From: Hydrocarboniphaga daqingensis
Lineage (GTDB): Bacteria; Pseudomonadota; Gammaproteobacteria; Nevskiales; Nevskiaceae
Direction: 5' to 3'
NCBI RefSeq assembly: GCF_900129825.1
Contig: NZ_FQWZ01000001.1
Location: 496,001 to 560,000 of the forward strand
DNA length: 64,000 nucleotides
The notes beneath the pieces were generated by a model, which did no database searches, had not been told where the DNA came from, and was given only the letters and a program-made list of their open reading frames with translations. Below, piece by piece: positions 40,693 to 51,800 of the stretch. The translations under genes and the position numbers were made by a program. Position 1 is the stretch's first letter, and every line of letters begins with the position of its first letter.

Positions 40693-41388
40693 ATGAAAAA
40701 GTCCTTCCCGACCGCCTTCGTGTCCCGCCCGCTGAAATGGGCTGCTGTGGCTTGCGCGGTCGGGCTAACCGGCTGCGTCGGCTACTACCCCGATCCGTAC
40801 GGAACCTCGCCACAGCCGTACTACGGTGGCGGCGGCGGTGGCGCGTACTACGACCCGTATTACGACAACGGCTACTACGGGCCGTCGTACAACAGCACCA
40901 CGATCTACTACCAGACCTATTCGCCGGGCTATTACTACCGGCCCGGCTACGGCTACTACCCGCCGCCGCCGCGCCGTGGCGGTTATGGAGGCCACGACCG
41001 CGACGATCATCATGACCGCGACCGGAATCGGCATACCGATGACGTCAAGCGCAACTGGGCCGAACGCTTTGATCGCGACAAGGTGACCGGCAACAATCCG
41101 GGCCGCTATCCGCACGATCGCGACGACCGACGCAACGATGACCGCAACGGGCGCGACGATGACCGTCGCGGCCCTCCGCCCCGCCAGCAGCCGCCGCCGC
41201 GCGACTCGGGGCGTGGCAACGGCGGCAGTTGGTCGGATCGGATCTCGGGTGATACGCGGCCGGCTCCCCGGTTCGAAGCCCCGCGCGCCCAGCCGGTCGC
41301 GCCTCCGCCGCCGCGGCGTCAGGACGATCGAGACGGCAGCGACCGGAGCCGCGACGCCTGGCGTGACCGCCTGCGCAAGGCCGACTAG
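40693..41388 (+). CDS. Tyr/Gly-rich and Arg/Asp-rich lipoprotein
   Basis: A 231-aa predicted lipoprotein with lipobox LTGC at 25-28. After the Cys come a Tyr/Gly/Pro-rich region (35-95: YYGGGGGG, YYDPYYD, YYPPPP), then a highly charged Asp/Arg/His region (100-175, with DRDDRR and RDDDRRG) and a Pro/Arg-rich tail. There is no catalytic motif. The composition predicts disorder and a cell-envelope role. ATG 40693 is 50 bp after the QueD-like gene. Confidence 0.8.
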   Translation: MKKSFPTAFVSRPLKWAAVACAVGLTGCVGYYPDPYGTSPQPYYGGGGGGAYYDPYYDNGYYGPSYNSTTIYYQTYSPGYYYRPGYGYYPPPPRRGGYGGHDRDDHHDRDRNRHTDDVKRNWAERFDRDKVTGNNPGRYPHDRDDRRNDDRNGRDDDRRGPPPRQQPPPRDSGRGNGGSWSDRISGDTRPAPRFEAPRAQPVAPPPPRRQDDRDGSDRSRDAWRDRLRKAD

Positions 41389-41440
41389 CGCCTCGCCGGT
41401 TGTGGGATAATCCGCGCCCGCTTTTTGACCGCCGCTTCCG

Positions 41441-41923
41441 ATGAGCACTGCCGCCGACGTCCATTTCTTCCCCCGTCTGACGATCGAACAGGTCGAGGAA
41501 GGCCATGAGCTGGCGCCGAAGTTCGACGAGCATGGCCTGATGCCTTGCGTCACGACGGCCGCCGCAACCGGCGAAGTGCTGATGCTCGGCTATATGAATG
41601 CCGAGGCGCTGAAGCGCACGATTCTGACCGGCGAAGCCCATTACTACAGCCGCTCGCGCAAGACGCTCTGGCACAAGGGCGCGACCAGCCGCCTCGTGCA
41701 GAAAGTCGTCGATCTGCGCATCGACGACGACCAGGACGCGATCTGGCTGCGCGTCGAAGTCGCCGGTGACGCCAGCTGCCACGTCGGCTACCGCTCGTGC
41801 TTTTACCGGTCGATCCCGACCGGCGACGAAGGCGCCACCGGTGCGCTGCGCTTCGAGGAGCACGAAAAAACCTTCGATCCGAAGGCCGTTTACGGCGACG
41901 CGCCGAACCCGACGATCCTGTAA
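41441..41923 (+). CDS. hisI: Phosphoribosyl-AMP cyclohydrolase
   Basis: Third step of histidine synthesis, opening the purine ring of PR-AMP. The 160-aa single-domain protein has LGYMNAEAL, HYYSRSRKTLWHKG, and the metal-binding DDDQDAIWLRVE and HVGYRSCFYR. It lacks the HisE pyrophosphohydrolase domain and no other his gene is nearby. The start ATG is 52 bp after the lipoprotein. It converges on comEC with only 13 bp between. Confidence 0.95.
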   Translation: MSTAADVHFFPRLTIEQVEEGHELAPKFDEHGLMPCVTTAAATGEVLMLGYMNAEALKRTILTGEAHYYSRSRKTLWHKGATSRLVQKVVDLRIDDDQDAIWLRVEVAGDASCHVGYRSCFYRSIPTGDEGATGALRFEEHEKTFDPKAVYGDAPNPTIL

Positions 41924-41936
41924 CGCCGGTCCGGGC

Positions 41937-44246
41937 TCAGGGCTCGGCTGGCGCATTCCACCAGTGCGGCCACAGCCGTCGCTGCTCCGTCACGGTCCAC
42001 CCGGTCGCTGACGGCGTCAGCTGCAACGCGCCGCTGACGCCGCTGGTCCATTGCCGGGCGCCGACCGCCCGATAACGAGCGACGACTTCGGGTCGCGGAT
42101 GGCCGAAATGGCTGCGCCAAGCCGCGGAGTAGACCACCTCGGCCGGCGCCACCGCCTGGACGAAAGCGACACTCGACGAACTGCGGCTGCCATGGTGGGG
42201 CGCGATCAGCAGGTCGCTGGCCAAATCGGCGGCGTGCTGATCGATCAAGCGCCGCTCGGCCGCTTGCTCGATATCGCCGCTGAGCAGCACGCGATGTGGC
42301 GGCGTGCCAATGGCCAGCACGCAGGATCGATCGTTGTCGGTGCCCATCGTGTCCGCTGCCGGATGCAGCACTGCGAAGTGCACGCCGTCCCAGTCCCAGG
42401 ACTCGCCTTCACGACAAGGACGACGGTCCGGCGCCCCGATCTCATCGACGATCGACAGACGCCGGCGCACCGCGCCCAAGCCGCCGATGTGGTCCTGGTC
42501 GTCATGCGAGATCACCAGCCTGTCGACACGCGGCAAGCCCTGCGCGAGTAAATAGGGCACGACGACCGACTCGCCGGCGTCGAATGCATCGTCGAAGGCG
42601 GGGCCGGTGTCGTACAGCAACACATGCGAGGCGGTCCGCACGACCACGGCGAGGCCTTGGCCAACGTCGAGTACGGTGACCTGCGGCGCCGCCGGTACGG
42701 CGGACGGGCTCGGCCACAGCAGCGGCAGCAGACACAACAGGCCCGGCCCGCGTAACGGCAAGCCGCGCGGCGCCAACAGCATCATCAGTCCGACCCCGGC
42801 GATCATCAGCAACAGCGGTGCAGGATTGGCGGCCCACCACAACGGATCGACGTGGTGTGCAACCCAAACCAAGCCGCGCTCCAACTCGGACAAGGCCGAT
42901 GCAACCCAGCCCAGCAGCGGCAGATCGCCCGCCCAAGCTGACATCGACAGCGCGACACCGACCATCGCCAGCGGGGTCAGTACACCCACCAGCGGCACGG
43001 CCAGCAGATTGATGCCTGCGCCAGCCAGCGCCACACCCTGGAAGAACCACAGACTCAGCGGGATCAGCGACACGCTCAAAGCCAGTTGCACGCGCACGGC
43101 TTCCACTCCCAGTGCCGAACGCCCGATGCGCCCTGACGACACATAGAAAATCGTCGCCACCGCGGCAAAAGACAGCCACAGGCCGGGGGCCGCCAGCGAC
43201 AGCGGATCGATCAGCAGCAACAGCGACCACGCCATCGCCAGGACCGGCCACGGTTGCCGCAGGCGGTCGAGCAGGCCGGCCATCAGCAGTAACAGCAGCA
43301 TCACGGCGGCACGCTGGACCGGAGGCTCCCAGCCGGCCGCGAACGCGTAGCCCAGCGCCATGATCGCGGCCGCGATCATGCCGAGCTTCTGCGCGGGCAG
43401 TCGGCGGCACAGCGCCGGGCACAGTGACCACAACCAGCGGGCGACGACGAATGCAAAGCCCGCGACGATGGCGACGTTGAAGCCGGATACCGCGACCAAG
43501 TGCGTGGTCCCGGTCGCGCGGAATGCGTCCCACTGATCATGGCGAAGACCCGAATCGTCGCCGATCGCCAATGCGGCCAGCAGCGGCAGCCCGGGATGCC
43601 CGGGCAAGGCATCATGCAGATGATCGAGCACGCGCTGGCGCCAGCGCAGCCAGAACGGCACCGCTTGTGGCGGCCCGTCGCGGGTCGCATCGGATGGGCA
43701 ACGCTCGGCACCTCGGACCGTCGCGACGGCCCCGATGTGTTGCCGGAACAGCCACCCCTCGTAGTCGAAGGCGCCGGGATTGACCGAGCCATGCGGCGTG
43801 CGCACGCGCAGCGTCAGCTGCCAGCACTCGCCACCGCGAAGTTCGGTATCGGCGCGATACCAGGACACACGCATCAACGGTAGCGCGGCGTCATCGGGAC
43901 GGAACTGGAAGCGCCAGATCGGCTCGCTGCGGCCCCCGCCCTCGCTGCGCGCCGGCAGCGATGCGACATAGCCGCGCAGCGTCACTTCTTCGCCATGACG
44001 CGCGGGCGGCCAGCGCTGCGACATCCATTGCCCGGCTTGCCAGACGGTCCACAGCAAGGCCAGCAGCATCACCGCGTAGTCACGGCGCCAGCGCCACGGC
44101 AACAGCGCGGGCAGCGTGGCCGGCAGCAGCCAGCGCCATGACGGCAAAGCCGGCAGGGCGTGCACGATCAGCACGCCCAAGCTCACCGCCGCCGCTAGAC
44201 GGGTGGCGCTTCCGGTTGCGCCAAACGCCCGGCGTCGAGCGTCCAT
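41937..44246 (-). CDS. comEC: DNA uptake channel protein ComEC/Rec2
   Basis: Inner-membrane channel for single-stranded DNA in natural transformation. The 769 aa have an N-terminal membrane/OB part, the Competence domain with many helices (about 220-500), and a C-terminal metallo-beta-lactamase domain with [10 protein letters not shown] and [10 protein letters not shown]. As written it overlaps lolD by 52 bp; a GTG at 44186, 8 bp after the lolD stop, would place the start right before the first membrane helix and is a good alternative. No other competence gene is in the window. Confidence 0.92.
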   Translation of the reverse strand: MDARRRAFGATGSATRLAAAVSLGVLIVHALPALPSWRWLLPATLPALLPWRWRRDYAVMLLALLWTVWQAGQWMSQRWPPARHGEEVTLRGYVASLPARSEGGGRSEPIWRFQFRPDDAALPLMRVSWYRADTELRGGECWQLTLRVRTPHGSVNPGAFDYEGWLFRQHIGAVATVRGAERCPSDATRDGPPQAVPFWLRWRQRVLDHLHDALPGHPGLPLLAALAIGDDSGLRHDQWDAFRATGTTHLVAVSGFNVAIVAGFAFVVARWLWSLCPALCRRLPAQKLGMIAAAIMALGYAFAAGWEPPVQRAAVMLLLLLMAGLLDRLRQPWPVLAMAWSLLLLIDPLSLAAPGLWLSFAAVATIFYVSSGRIGRSALGVEAVRVQLALSVSLIPLSLWFFQGVALAGAGINLLAVPLVGVLTPLAMVGVALSMSAWAGDLPLLGWVASALSELERGLVWVAHHVDPLWWAANPAPLLLMIAGVGLMMLLAPRGLPLRGPGLLCLLPLLWPSPSAVPAAPQVTVLDVGQGLAVVVRTASHVLLYDTGPAFDDAFDAGESVVVPYLLAQGLPRVDRLVISHDDQDHIGGLGAVRRRLSIVDEIGAPDRRPCREGESWDWDGVHFAVLHPAADTMGTDNDRSCVLAIGTPPHRVLLSGDIEQAAERRLIDQHAADLASDLLIAPHHGSRSSSSVAFVQAVAPAEVVYSAAWRSHFGHPRPEVVARYRAVGARQWTSGVSGALQLTPSATGWTVTEQRRLWPHWWNAPAEP

Positions 44247-44899
44247 AGGCGATCCATGCGGGCGGCAAGCTTCATGTCATGCGTCACCACGACCAGGCTG
44301 GTGCCCAGTTCGCGGTTCAATTCGAGCATCAAGTCGAACACCTTGTCGGCGGTGCGGGCGTCGAGATTGCCGGTGGGCTCGTCGGCCAGAACGCAGGCGG
44401 GACGCGTGACCAAGGCGCGCGCAACAGCGGCGCGCTGCCGCTCACCGCCGGACAGCTCGCCCGGCTTGTGTTCGAGCCGCTGTCCCAAGCCGACACGGTC
44501 CAGCAGATCGGCGGCCTGACGGCGAGCGCTGGCCGCCGGCTCGCGGCGGATCATCAGCGGCATCATCACGTTTTCGAGCGCGCTGAACTCCGGCAGCAGG
44601 TGATGAAACTGGTAGACGAAACCGAGGCGGCGATTGCGCAACACGCCACGCGCGGCGTCCGACAATTGCGACATCCGCTCGCCGGCGACCCAGACGTCGC
44701 CCCGCGTTGGCGCGTCGAGCCCGCCGAGCAAGTGCAGCAGCGTCGACTTGCCGCTGCCGGACGAGCCAACGATCGCGACGCGTTCGCCACGGCGCACGCT
44801 TAGATCGATGCCGTCGAGCACGTCGAGCTTCAGGCGGCCGTCGTCGAAGGTCTTGCCCAGGCCTTCGGCTTTCAGAATCGGCGTCTCGATGTCATTCAT
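44195..44899 (-). CDS. lolD: Lipoprotein release ATPase LolD
   Basis: ATPase of the lipoprotein-release complex. The 234 aa carry Walker [10 protein letters not shown], signature [14 protein letters not shown] and Walker [12 protein letters not shown]. Its ATG overlaps the lolC stop by 8 bp (ATGAATGA), so the two are coupled. Confidence 0.95.
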   Translation of the reverse strand: MNDIETPILKAEGLGKTFDDGRLKLDVLDGIDLSVRRGERVAIVGSSGSGKSTLLHLLGGLDAPTRGDVWVAGERMSQLSDAARGVLRNRRLGFVYQFHHLLPEFSALENVMMPLMIRREPAASARRQAADLLDRVGLGQRLEHKPGELSGGERQRAAVARALVTRPACVLADEPTGNLDARTADKVFDLMLELNRELGTSLVVVTHDMKLAARMDRLWTLDAGRLAQPEAPPV

Positions 44900-46139
44900 A
44901 GCGCAGGGCCTCGGCCGGCTGTACGCGCGATGCGCGCCACGCCGGATACAGCGTCGACAGTAAACCTAGCGCCAGCGACAGAATGCTGATCCGGATCACA
45001 TCGTAAGACTTGAGCTCCGACGGCAGGTCGCTGATGTAGTAGACATCCGGCGACAGGAACTGCTGCCCGGTCAGCGACTGAAGCAGCAGCACCAGCCGCT
45101 CGAGGTTCAAGGCCAGCGCCACGCCGCCGACGACGCCGAACACGGTGCCGATGATGCCGATGATCGAGCCTTGCACCATGAAGATCGCCATGATCGAGCG
45201 CGGGGTGGCGCCGAGCGTGCGCAGGATCGCGATATCGGCCTGCTTGTCCTGCACGACCATCACCAGCGTCGAGACGATATTGAACGCGGCGACGCCGACG
45301 ATCAGCGACAGGATGATGAACATCACGGTCTTCTCGATGGCCACGGCGCGGAAAAAGTTGGCGTGGCTGCGCGTCCAGTCGTTGACGTAGAACGTGCCCG
45401 ACAACTGGCTGGCCAGCTCGCGCGCCACGGTCGGCGCACGGAACAAGTCGTGCAGCTTCAAGCGCACGCCGGTGACGTTGCTGCCCATCCGGTAGAGCGA
45501 CTGCGCGTCGGCCATGTGGACCAGCACCAGTCCGCGGTCGAACTCGTACATGCCGATGCGGAAGATGCCGGCGACGTTGAACCGCCGGAAGCGCGGCAGC
45601 ACGCCAGCCGGCGTGACGCTGGCGACCGGAATCATCAAATCGACCTTATCGCCGACGATCACGCCCAGCGACTCGGCCAGCTCCGAGCCCAGCACGATGT
45701 TGAACTCGCCGGGCTTAAGGTCGTCCAGCGACCCGACTTTCATATGCGTGCCGATTTCCGAAACCTTGTTCTCCTCGCTCGGCAGCACGCCGCGCAGCAT
45801 CGTGCCCGACAGGCCCGAATCGAGCCTCAGCATGCCTTCGCCTTCGACGTAGGGGGCGACGGCTTCGACGTCAGGGTCCTGCATCGCGCTGGCGGCAACG
45901 GCGGGCCAGTCCGGGAGCGTCCCCTGATAGGCCGAGATCGTCGCGTGCGAGGCCATGCCCAGGATTCGTGTGCGCAGTTCGCGCTCGAAGCCGTTCATGA
46001 CCGATAGCACAGCGATCAGGGCCGTCACGCCGATGCCGATGCCGAGCATCGATGCAAGCGAAATGAAGGAGATGAAATGATTGCGTCGCTTGGCGCGCGT
46101 ATAGCGCAGGCCGGCGAACAGTTCGTATGGAAGGCGCAT
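44892..46139 (-). CDS. lolC: Lipoprotein release transmembrane protein LolC/LolE
   Basis: Membrane subunit that extracts lipoproteins and passes them to LolA. The 415-aa protein has TM1 near 25-45, a large periplasmic domain (MacB-type), and a C-terminal FtsX domain with three helices (about 270-400). The start [20 protein letters not shown] matches the family, so the much longer frame upstream is rejected. Only one LolC/E-type gene is here; it may act as a homodimer (LolF-like) or have a partner elsewhere. Confidence 0.94.
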   Translation of the reverse strand: MRLPYELFAGLRYTRAKRRNHFISFISLASMLGIGIGVTALIAVLSVMNGFERELRTRILGMASHATISAYQGTLPDWPAVAASAMQDPDVEAVAPYVEGEGMLRLDSGLSGTMLRGVLPSEENKVSEIGTHMKVGSLDDLKPGEFNIVLGSELAESLGVIVGDKVDLMIPVASVTPAGVLPRFRRFNVAGIFRIGMYEFDRGLVLVHMADAQSLYRMGSNVTGVRLKLHDLFRAPTVARELASQLSGTFYVNDWTRSHANFFRAVAIEKTVMFIILSLIVGVAAFNIVSTLVMVVQDKQADIAILRTLGATPRSIMAIFMVQGSIIGIIGTVFGVVGGVALALNLERLVLLLQSLTGQQFLSPDVYYISDLPSELKSYDVIRISILSLALGLLSTLYPAWRASRVQPAEALRYE

Positions 46140-46295
46140 GGCGCGCGGATTACAACACAACCGATGCGCACGGCGGGTTGCAGATCGCGCATCGCTGCCG
46201 CTGGTCACGCACCTTGACGCGAAACGCGGTCCGGTCGGCTGGGTCCAAAGCGCGTTGTTATAGTCCGGCCCTGCCCGCCCGCCGACGCTGCCGCC

Positions 46296-46616
46296 ATGAA
46301 AGTCCCGCTCGCCGCCCTGCTGTTTGCCGCCTGCCTGACGACGGCCGATGCCGAAACCTTGGCGTTGCCCGATGCGGGTGCCAGCTCGGCGGTGGACCTG
46401 CCCGGCCGCGGCGCGACGATGGCCGCCGTCGAGCGCCAGTACGGTGCACCGATGCGGCGCCACGCTGCCGTCGGCGGTGACCAACCGCAGCACCCGCCGA
46501 TCACGCGCTGGGACTACGACGGGTTCGCCGTGTTCTTCGAGAACCAGCACGTGGTGGCCGCGGTGCGACCCGATGCGCCGGCACCGATCGTCAACCGCGA
46601 GGGGCTGGACCGCTAA
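46296..46616 (+). CDS. Small secreted protein, conserved hypothetical
   Basis: A 106-aa protein with a signal peptide ending near ADA (19). The mature part has a block seen in many gammaproteobacterial hypotheticals: RGATMAAVERQYGAP, then ITRWDYDGFAVFFENQHVV. The pattern somewhat recalls small BamE-like (SmpA) modules. Function unknown. It is divergent from lolC with 156 bp between, and 126 bp before aguA. Confidence 0.75.
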   Translation: MKVPLAALLFAACLTTADAETLALPDAGASSAVDLPGRGATMAAVERQYGAPMRRHAAVGGDQPQHPPITRWDYDGFAVFFENQHVVAAVRPDAPAPIVNREGLDR

Positions 46617-46742
46617 CCGCGGTCGCTCAGTGGCAGGGAACGGCGGCGCCGTTGGGGCTTCACCCCGCCGCCGGTGACGCGCAAACGTCAGCATGACAGT
46701 GTAAGGTCTCGGCCCCGCCGCCGGCCCCGGACTAGACCTGCG

Positions 46743-47777
46743 ATGACACGCCGCTACCTGCCGCCCGAATGGGCACCCCAATCCGCTGTGATGCTGACGT
46801 GGCCGCGTGCCGATGGCGATTTCGCACGCCACTTCGACGCCGTCGAGCACAACTTCGTCGCCATAGCGGTCGCGATCACCCGCTTCCAGGACGTGCACAT
46901 CAATTACGGGCTCGACCCGGCCGAGTTGCGTAACCGGCTGGTCCAGGCTGGAGCGCATCCGGCGCGCCTGCGCATCTATCGCATCGACAGCAACGACGTC
47001 TGGGCGCGTGACCACGGCCCGATCACGGTGCTCAGCGACGGTCGCCCGCTGCATCTGGACTTCGTGTTCAACGGCTGGGGCGGCAAGTTCAACGCCACCC
47101 TCGATACGCAACTGACGCGCAAGCTGGCCGATCTGGGTGCATGGACCGCGCCGGTGTCGACGCTCGACTTCGTGCTGGAAGGCGGCGGCATCGAAGTCGA
47201 CGGCTGCGGCACTTTGCTGACCACCGAGCGCTGCTTGCTGGCGCCGACGCGCAACCCGGCGCTGAGCCGCGACCAGATCGAGGCCGTGCTCAAGCGCGAG
47301 TTCGGCGTCGAGCGTGTGCTATGGCTGCGCCACGGCGATCTGCTCGGCGACGACACCGACGGCCACATCGACACGATCGCGCGCTTCTGCGACGCCCACA
47401 CGATCGCCTACCAAGCCTGCGACGATCAGTCCGACCCTCATTACGCCGACCTCAAGGCGATGGCCGACGAACTGGCCGCGTTCCGTACTCGTGATGGCAG
47501 CCCATATGACTTGGTGCCGCTGCCGCTGCCCGGTGCGATCCATGACGAGGACGGCCGCCGCCTGCCGGCCGGCTATGCCAACTTCCTGATTCTCAACGGT
47601 GCGGTGCTGGTACCGACCTACGGCGATGCCCATGACGAGCCGGCGCTGGACCGTCTGCGCGATGTGTTCGAAGACCGTGAGGTGATCGGCATCGACTGCC
47701 GCGCGCTGATTCAGCAATACGGCAGCCTGCACTGCGTCACCATGCAGATACCGGCCGCGCCGGCCGGGCGCAGCTGA
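46743..47777 (+). CDS. aguA: Agmatine deiminase
   Basis: Converts agmatine to N-carbamoylputrescine. The 344-aa PAD-family enzyme has WARDHGPI, EGGGIEVDGCGTLLTTE, GHIDTIARF and the catalytic Cys in GSLHCVTMQIP near the C-terminus. The frame extends upstream to 46674 but ATG 46743 gives the family N-terminus (RYLPPEWAPQSAV). aguB follows after 41 bp, confirming the pathway. Confidence 0.95.
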   Translation: MTRRYLPPEWAPQSAVMLTWPRADGDFARHFDAVEHNFVAIAVAITRFQDVHINYGLDPAELRNRLVQAGAHPARLRIYRIDSNDVWARDHGPITVLSDGRPLHLDFVFNGWGGKFNATLDTQLTRKLADLGAWTAPVSTLDFVLEGGGIEVDGCGTLLTTERCLLAPTRNPALSRDQIEAVLKREFGVERVLWLRHGDLLGDDTDGHIDTIARFCDAHTIAYQACDDQSDPHYADLKAMADELAAFRTRDGSPYDLVPLPLPGAIHDEDGRRLPAGYANFLILNGAVLVPTYGDAHDEPALDRLRDVFEDREVIGIDCRALIQQYGSLHCVTMQIPAAPAGRS

Positions 47778-47818
47778 CGCTGCGCGCCGTCTGCACACAA
47801 ACCGCTGGAGACAACCCG

Positions 47819-48712
47819 ATGAGCCGCAGCAAGTCCTTGCGCGTCGGTATCGTGCAGCAGAGCTGCACCGCCGACCGCGACCATAACCTCGCCGTGTCGA
47901 CCGCCGGCATCCGCGATGCCGCTGCGCGCGGCGCTCAGCTGGTGCTGCTGCAGGAACTGCACACCGGCCTGTATTTCTGCCAGCACGAGTCGACCGATCT
48001 GTTCGACCTGGCCGAGCCGATTCCCGGCCCGTCGACCGAGTTTCTCGGCGCGCTAGCGCGCGAGCTGGACATCGTGATCGTCGGCTCCTTGTTCGAGCGT
48101 CGCGCTCCGGGGCTGTACCACAACACGGCCGTGGTGCTCGAGCGCGACGGCAGCCTGGCGGGCAAGTACCGCAAGATGCACATCCCTGACGATCCGGGCT
48201 ACTACGAGAAGTTCTACTTCACGCCGGGCGACCTCGGCTTTCAGCCGATCAGCACCAGCCTGGGCAAGCTCGGCGTGCTGGTCTGCTGGGACCAGTGGTA
48301 CCCGGAAGCCGCGCGGCTGATGGCCCTGGCGGGCGCCGACCTGCTGTTCTATCCGACGGCGATCGGCTGGAATCCGGACGACCCCGCCGACGAGCAAGCG
48401 CGTCAGCGCGAGGCCTGGATCACGATCCAGCGCTCGCATGCGGTGGCCAACGGTCTGCCGGTCATCGTCGCCAATCGCACCGGACACGAACCCGATCCGA
48501 CCGGCTCGCTGTCGGGCTCGCAGTTTTGGGGTTCGAGCTTCGCCGTCGGGCCTCAGGGCGAGTTCCTTGCCCAAGCGGGGACCGACTCGCAGGAAGTGCT
48601 GGTGGTCGATGTCGACCTGGCGCGCTCCGAGAACGTGCGCCGCTGGTGGCCGTTCCTGCGCGACCGGCGCATCGACGCCTATGGCGATCTGGTCCGCCGG
48701 TTCCGCGACTGA
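47819..48712 (+). CDS. aguB: N-carbamoylputrescine amidase
   Basis: Hydrolyses N-carbamoylputrescine to putrescine, CO2 and ammonia. The 297-aa nitrilase-fold protein shows the catalytic triad: Glu in LLQELHTGLYF, Lys in YRKMHIPDD and Cys in LVCWDQWYPEAARL. Together with aguA it makes putrescine from agmatine. Confidence 0.95.
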   Translation: MSRSKSLRVGIVQQSCTADRDHNLAVSTAGIRDAAARGAQLVLLQELHTGLYFCQHESTDLFDLAEPIPGPSTEFLGALARELDIVIVGSLFERRAPGLYHNTAVVLERDGSLAGKYRKMHIPDDPGYYEKFYFTPGDLGFQPISTSLGKLGVLVCWDQWYPEAARLMALAGADLLFYPTAIGWNPDDPADEQARQREAWITIQRSHAVANGLPVIVANRTGHEPDPTGSLSGSQFWGSSFAVGPQGEFLAQAGTDSQEVLVVDVDLARSENVRRWWPFLRDRRIDAYGDLVRRFRD

Positions 48713-48881
48713 TTCAGCGGCCGGCAAAGCCGACCAATCGTGAACAAAACATCGTCATGGTGACCATCGGCGGCATCTGCCGTCCTCACTTGGCTTAAGT
48801 GTTGCTGCACTTCTCCGGCCTGTTGTAGGCGCAACGCCATCGCAGGGGATGGCGGCTGCACTAGGGTTCCAGGGAGGATGT

Positions 48882-51800
48882 ATGCATCGTCGGATTGCCG
48901 TGGCCGCTGCGGCCGGTCTTTTTTCGTGCGCCACTGCTTATGCGGCTCAGGTGCCTACCGGCCTGCAAGGGCCGGTGAATCTCGACCTGTCCTATCCGGC
49001 CGACGAGCCTGCCTCCGCACAGACCGGGGTGGACCCTGCGCTGAGCGCACGCCAAAAGCTCGTCGACAGCCACCGTCTACGCCGCGGCAGTAACGGCTCG
49101 TCATTCGACCGGCGACTGAAGACGCCGAGTTTCTTGTGGGCGCGTGAGGGCTTGGTGGCCACGGCGCCGATGATGCTCGACCGCCCGAGCATGATCGAAG
49201 CCGCCGGGCGCGATGCGCTGGCAAAGGAGGCCTTTGCACTCGGCATCGATGCCACGACCATCAGTCAGGCGCGGCTGACCCAGATTCATGACACCGGGCG
49301 CGGCCCGCTGATCGCCAGTTTCGTCCAGACCGTGGCCGGCGACGAGGTGTTTGGCCGCCGTCTGGCCGTGGCGATGGACGCCCGGTTCAATGTCATCGCC
49401 ACGTCCGGCTACTTCCTGCCGATGTCGCAGGCGGCGCGGGATCAAGCCGCATCCGACCCCTACTCGGTGACACCGCAGCAGGCCGTCAGCACGGCCTTTG
49501 CCGATCTGGGCGGCACGATCGCCAGCAGCCAGTTGACCGAAGTCGGCAGCAGCGGCAGCTACCGCTACTTCGCACCCGCCGCCTCCAACGTCGATTACCA
49601 CTTGGTCGGCAACGTGCGCGCCAAGCCGGTCCGCTTCGTCATCGACGACCAGGTGCAGACCGCTTACTACTTGGAACTGTCAGCGGCCACCGTCGACGGT
49701 TATCGCGACGACCAGTACGCCTACGTGGTGTCGGCGGTCGACGGCCGGGTGCTGTTCCGCCGCAACATGGAACAGCACGAATCGTTCGGCTACCAGGCGA
49801 TGGCCGACAGCGCCAACATCAACCAACCCTTCGACCACCCGCTGGGCAATCAATACCTGCCGGTGCCGTCGCTGGACCCGAAAGCCACTTATGTCCGCGT
49901 TCCGGCCACGTCCAACCTGGTGACGCTGCAGAGCAGCCCGCTGATCGCCAGCGGCGATCCCTGGCTTGCAGCCGGCGCGACCGTCACGTCAGGCAACAAC
50001 GTCAACGCCTATCTCGATCTGTCGTCGCCGGACGGTTTCCAGCCGGCACGCGGCGATCTACAGCCTACCGTCACCGGCACGCGCGTATTCGATTATCCGG
50101 TCGCGGTCGATACCGACCCGACGACGCCTGCGGCGCGGGCTGCAGCAGCGGTCAACCTGTTCTACTTGAACAACTGGCTGCACGACGCCTGGTATGCATC
50201 CGGCTTCGACGAAGCCTCCGGCAACGCCCAGAGCCAGAACTACGGCCGCGGCGGCATCGGCGGTGATCCGATCCTGGCGCAAGGGCAGGATTACTCCGGC
50301 ACCAACAACGCCAACATGTCGACTCCGGCCGACGGCTCGTCGCCGCGAATGCAGATGTATCTGTTCGACGGCATCTTCAGCGGCGCGCTGACGATCGTAT
50401 CGCCCGCGATCGGCGATCTAGCCGCGGCACCGGCGACGTTCGGCCCCAAGAGCTTCGATCTGACGCAGGACGTGGTCGCCTATCTGGACGACACCGCGCC
50501 CACCACCGACGCCTGCACTGCCGCAACCAATGCAGTCGCGCTCAGCGGCAAGATCGCGCTGATCGATCGCGGCAACTGCGACTTCACCGTCAAGGTCGGC
50601 AACGCACAAGCTGCCGGGGCTGCCGGCGTGATCATGGTCAACAACGTTCCCGGTGAAGCGCCGTTTACCTTCGGTGCCGCCGACACGACGATCACGATCC
50701 CGTCGCTGATGACCACGTTTGATGACGGGCTGCGCGTGCGTGACGCGCTCGCCAGCGGCCCTGTCACTGCACGTCTGCTGCGCAATGCATCGACGCCGCT
50801 CGACGGCACGCTCGACAACGGCATCATCGCGCACGAGTTCTTCCACTACGTCAGCAACCGCTTGGTCAACGACGGCTCGGGCCTGTCGAACACGCAAGGC
50901 GGCAGCATGGGCGAAGGCTGGAGCGATGTCGCCGCGCTGCTGCTGTCGGTACGCGAAGAAGATCGCGCTGTTATCGGCAACGACCGCTATCAAGGCGCTT
51001 ACAGCCTGGGTTACTACGTGCTCAACGACGCCTACTTCGGCATCCGTCGCGCACCGTATTCGACCCAGTTCGCGGTCAATCCGCTGACGTTCAAGTACAT
51101 CGAAAACGGCGTCCCGCTGCCGACGACCGCTCCGCTGGCGTTCGGCAGCGATGGCGCCAGCAATGCCGAAGTACACAACGCCGGCGAGATCTGGGTTGCC
51201 GCGCTGTGGGACGCCTACGCCAGCTTGCTCAACGACAGCCGCTACACGTTTGCGCAAGCGCGCACGCGGATGCAGGACTATCTGATCGCCGGTCTGAAAC
51301 TGACGCCGACGTCGCCGACATTCACCGAAGCGCGCGACGCGATCCTGGCAGCGGCCATCGCCACCGACGCGCAGGACTTCGACCTGTTCAACGCCGCCTT
51401 CGCGCGGCGCGGCATGGGCCTGTACGCCGTGTCGGCGCCGCGCAACAGCCGCAGCAACGCGGGCGTCATCGAAAGCTTCGTCAGCCAGTCGGCGCCGCCG
51501 CTGACCGCCACGGCGCGCTTCGATCTGAGCATCCAGGACGCCAACGGCAGCTACTGCGATACCGACAGCGTGCTCGATGCCGGCGAGTCGGCCTTGCTGA
51601 CCGTCAGCATGCCGATCGGCACCAGTGGCGGGCTGGTCGATGGCACCGTGGCCACCGTAAGCGAACTCGGCAGCGGCCATCTGAGCTTCGTCGACGGCAA
51701 CGCCTTGTCGCTGCTGCCCGACAATGCCGGCAATGTGGTCGGATCGCTGCGCGTCAAACTCGGCAGCGGGTCGGCTGCGCCGTACTCGTTCCCGATCGAA

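Noticed and set aside
46140-47111. N-terminal extension of lolC
   Set aside because: The frame is open, but it runs antisense through the small secreted protein and aguA, and the start at 46139 matches the LolC/E N-terminus.
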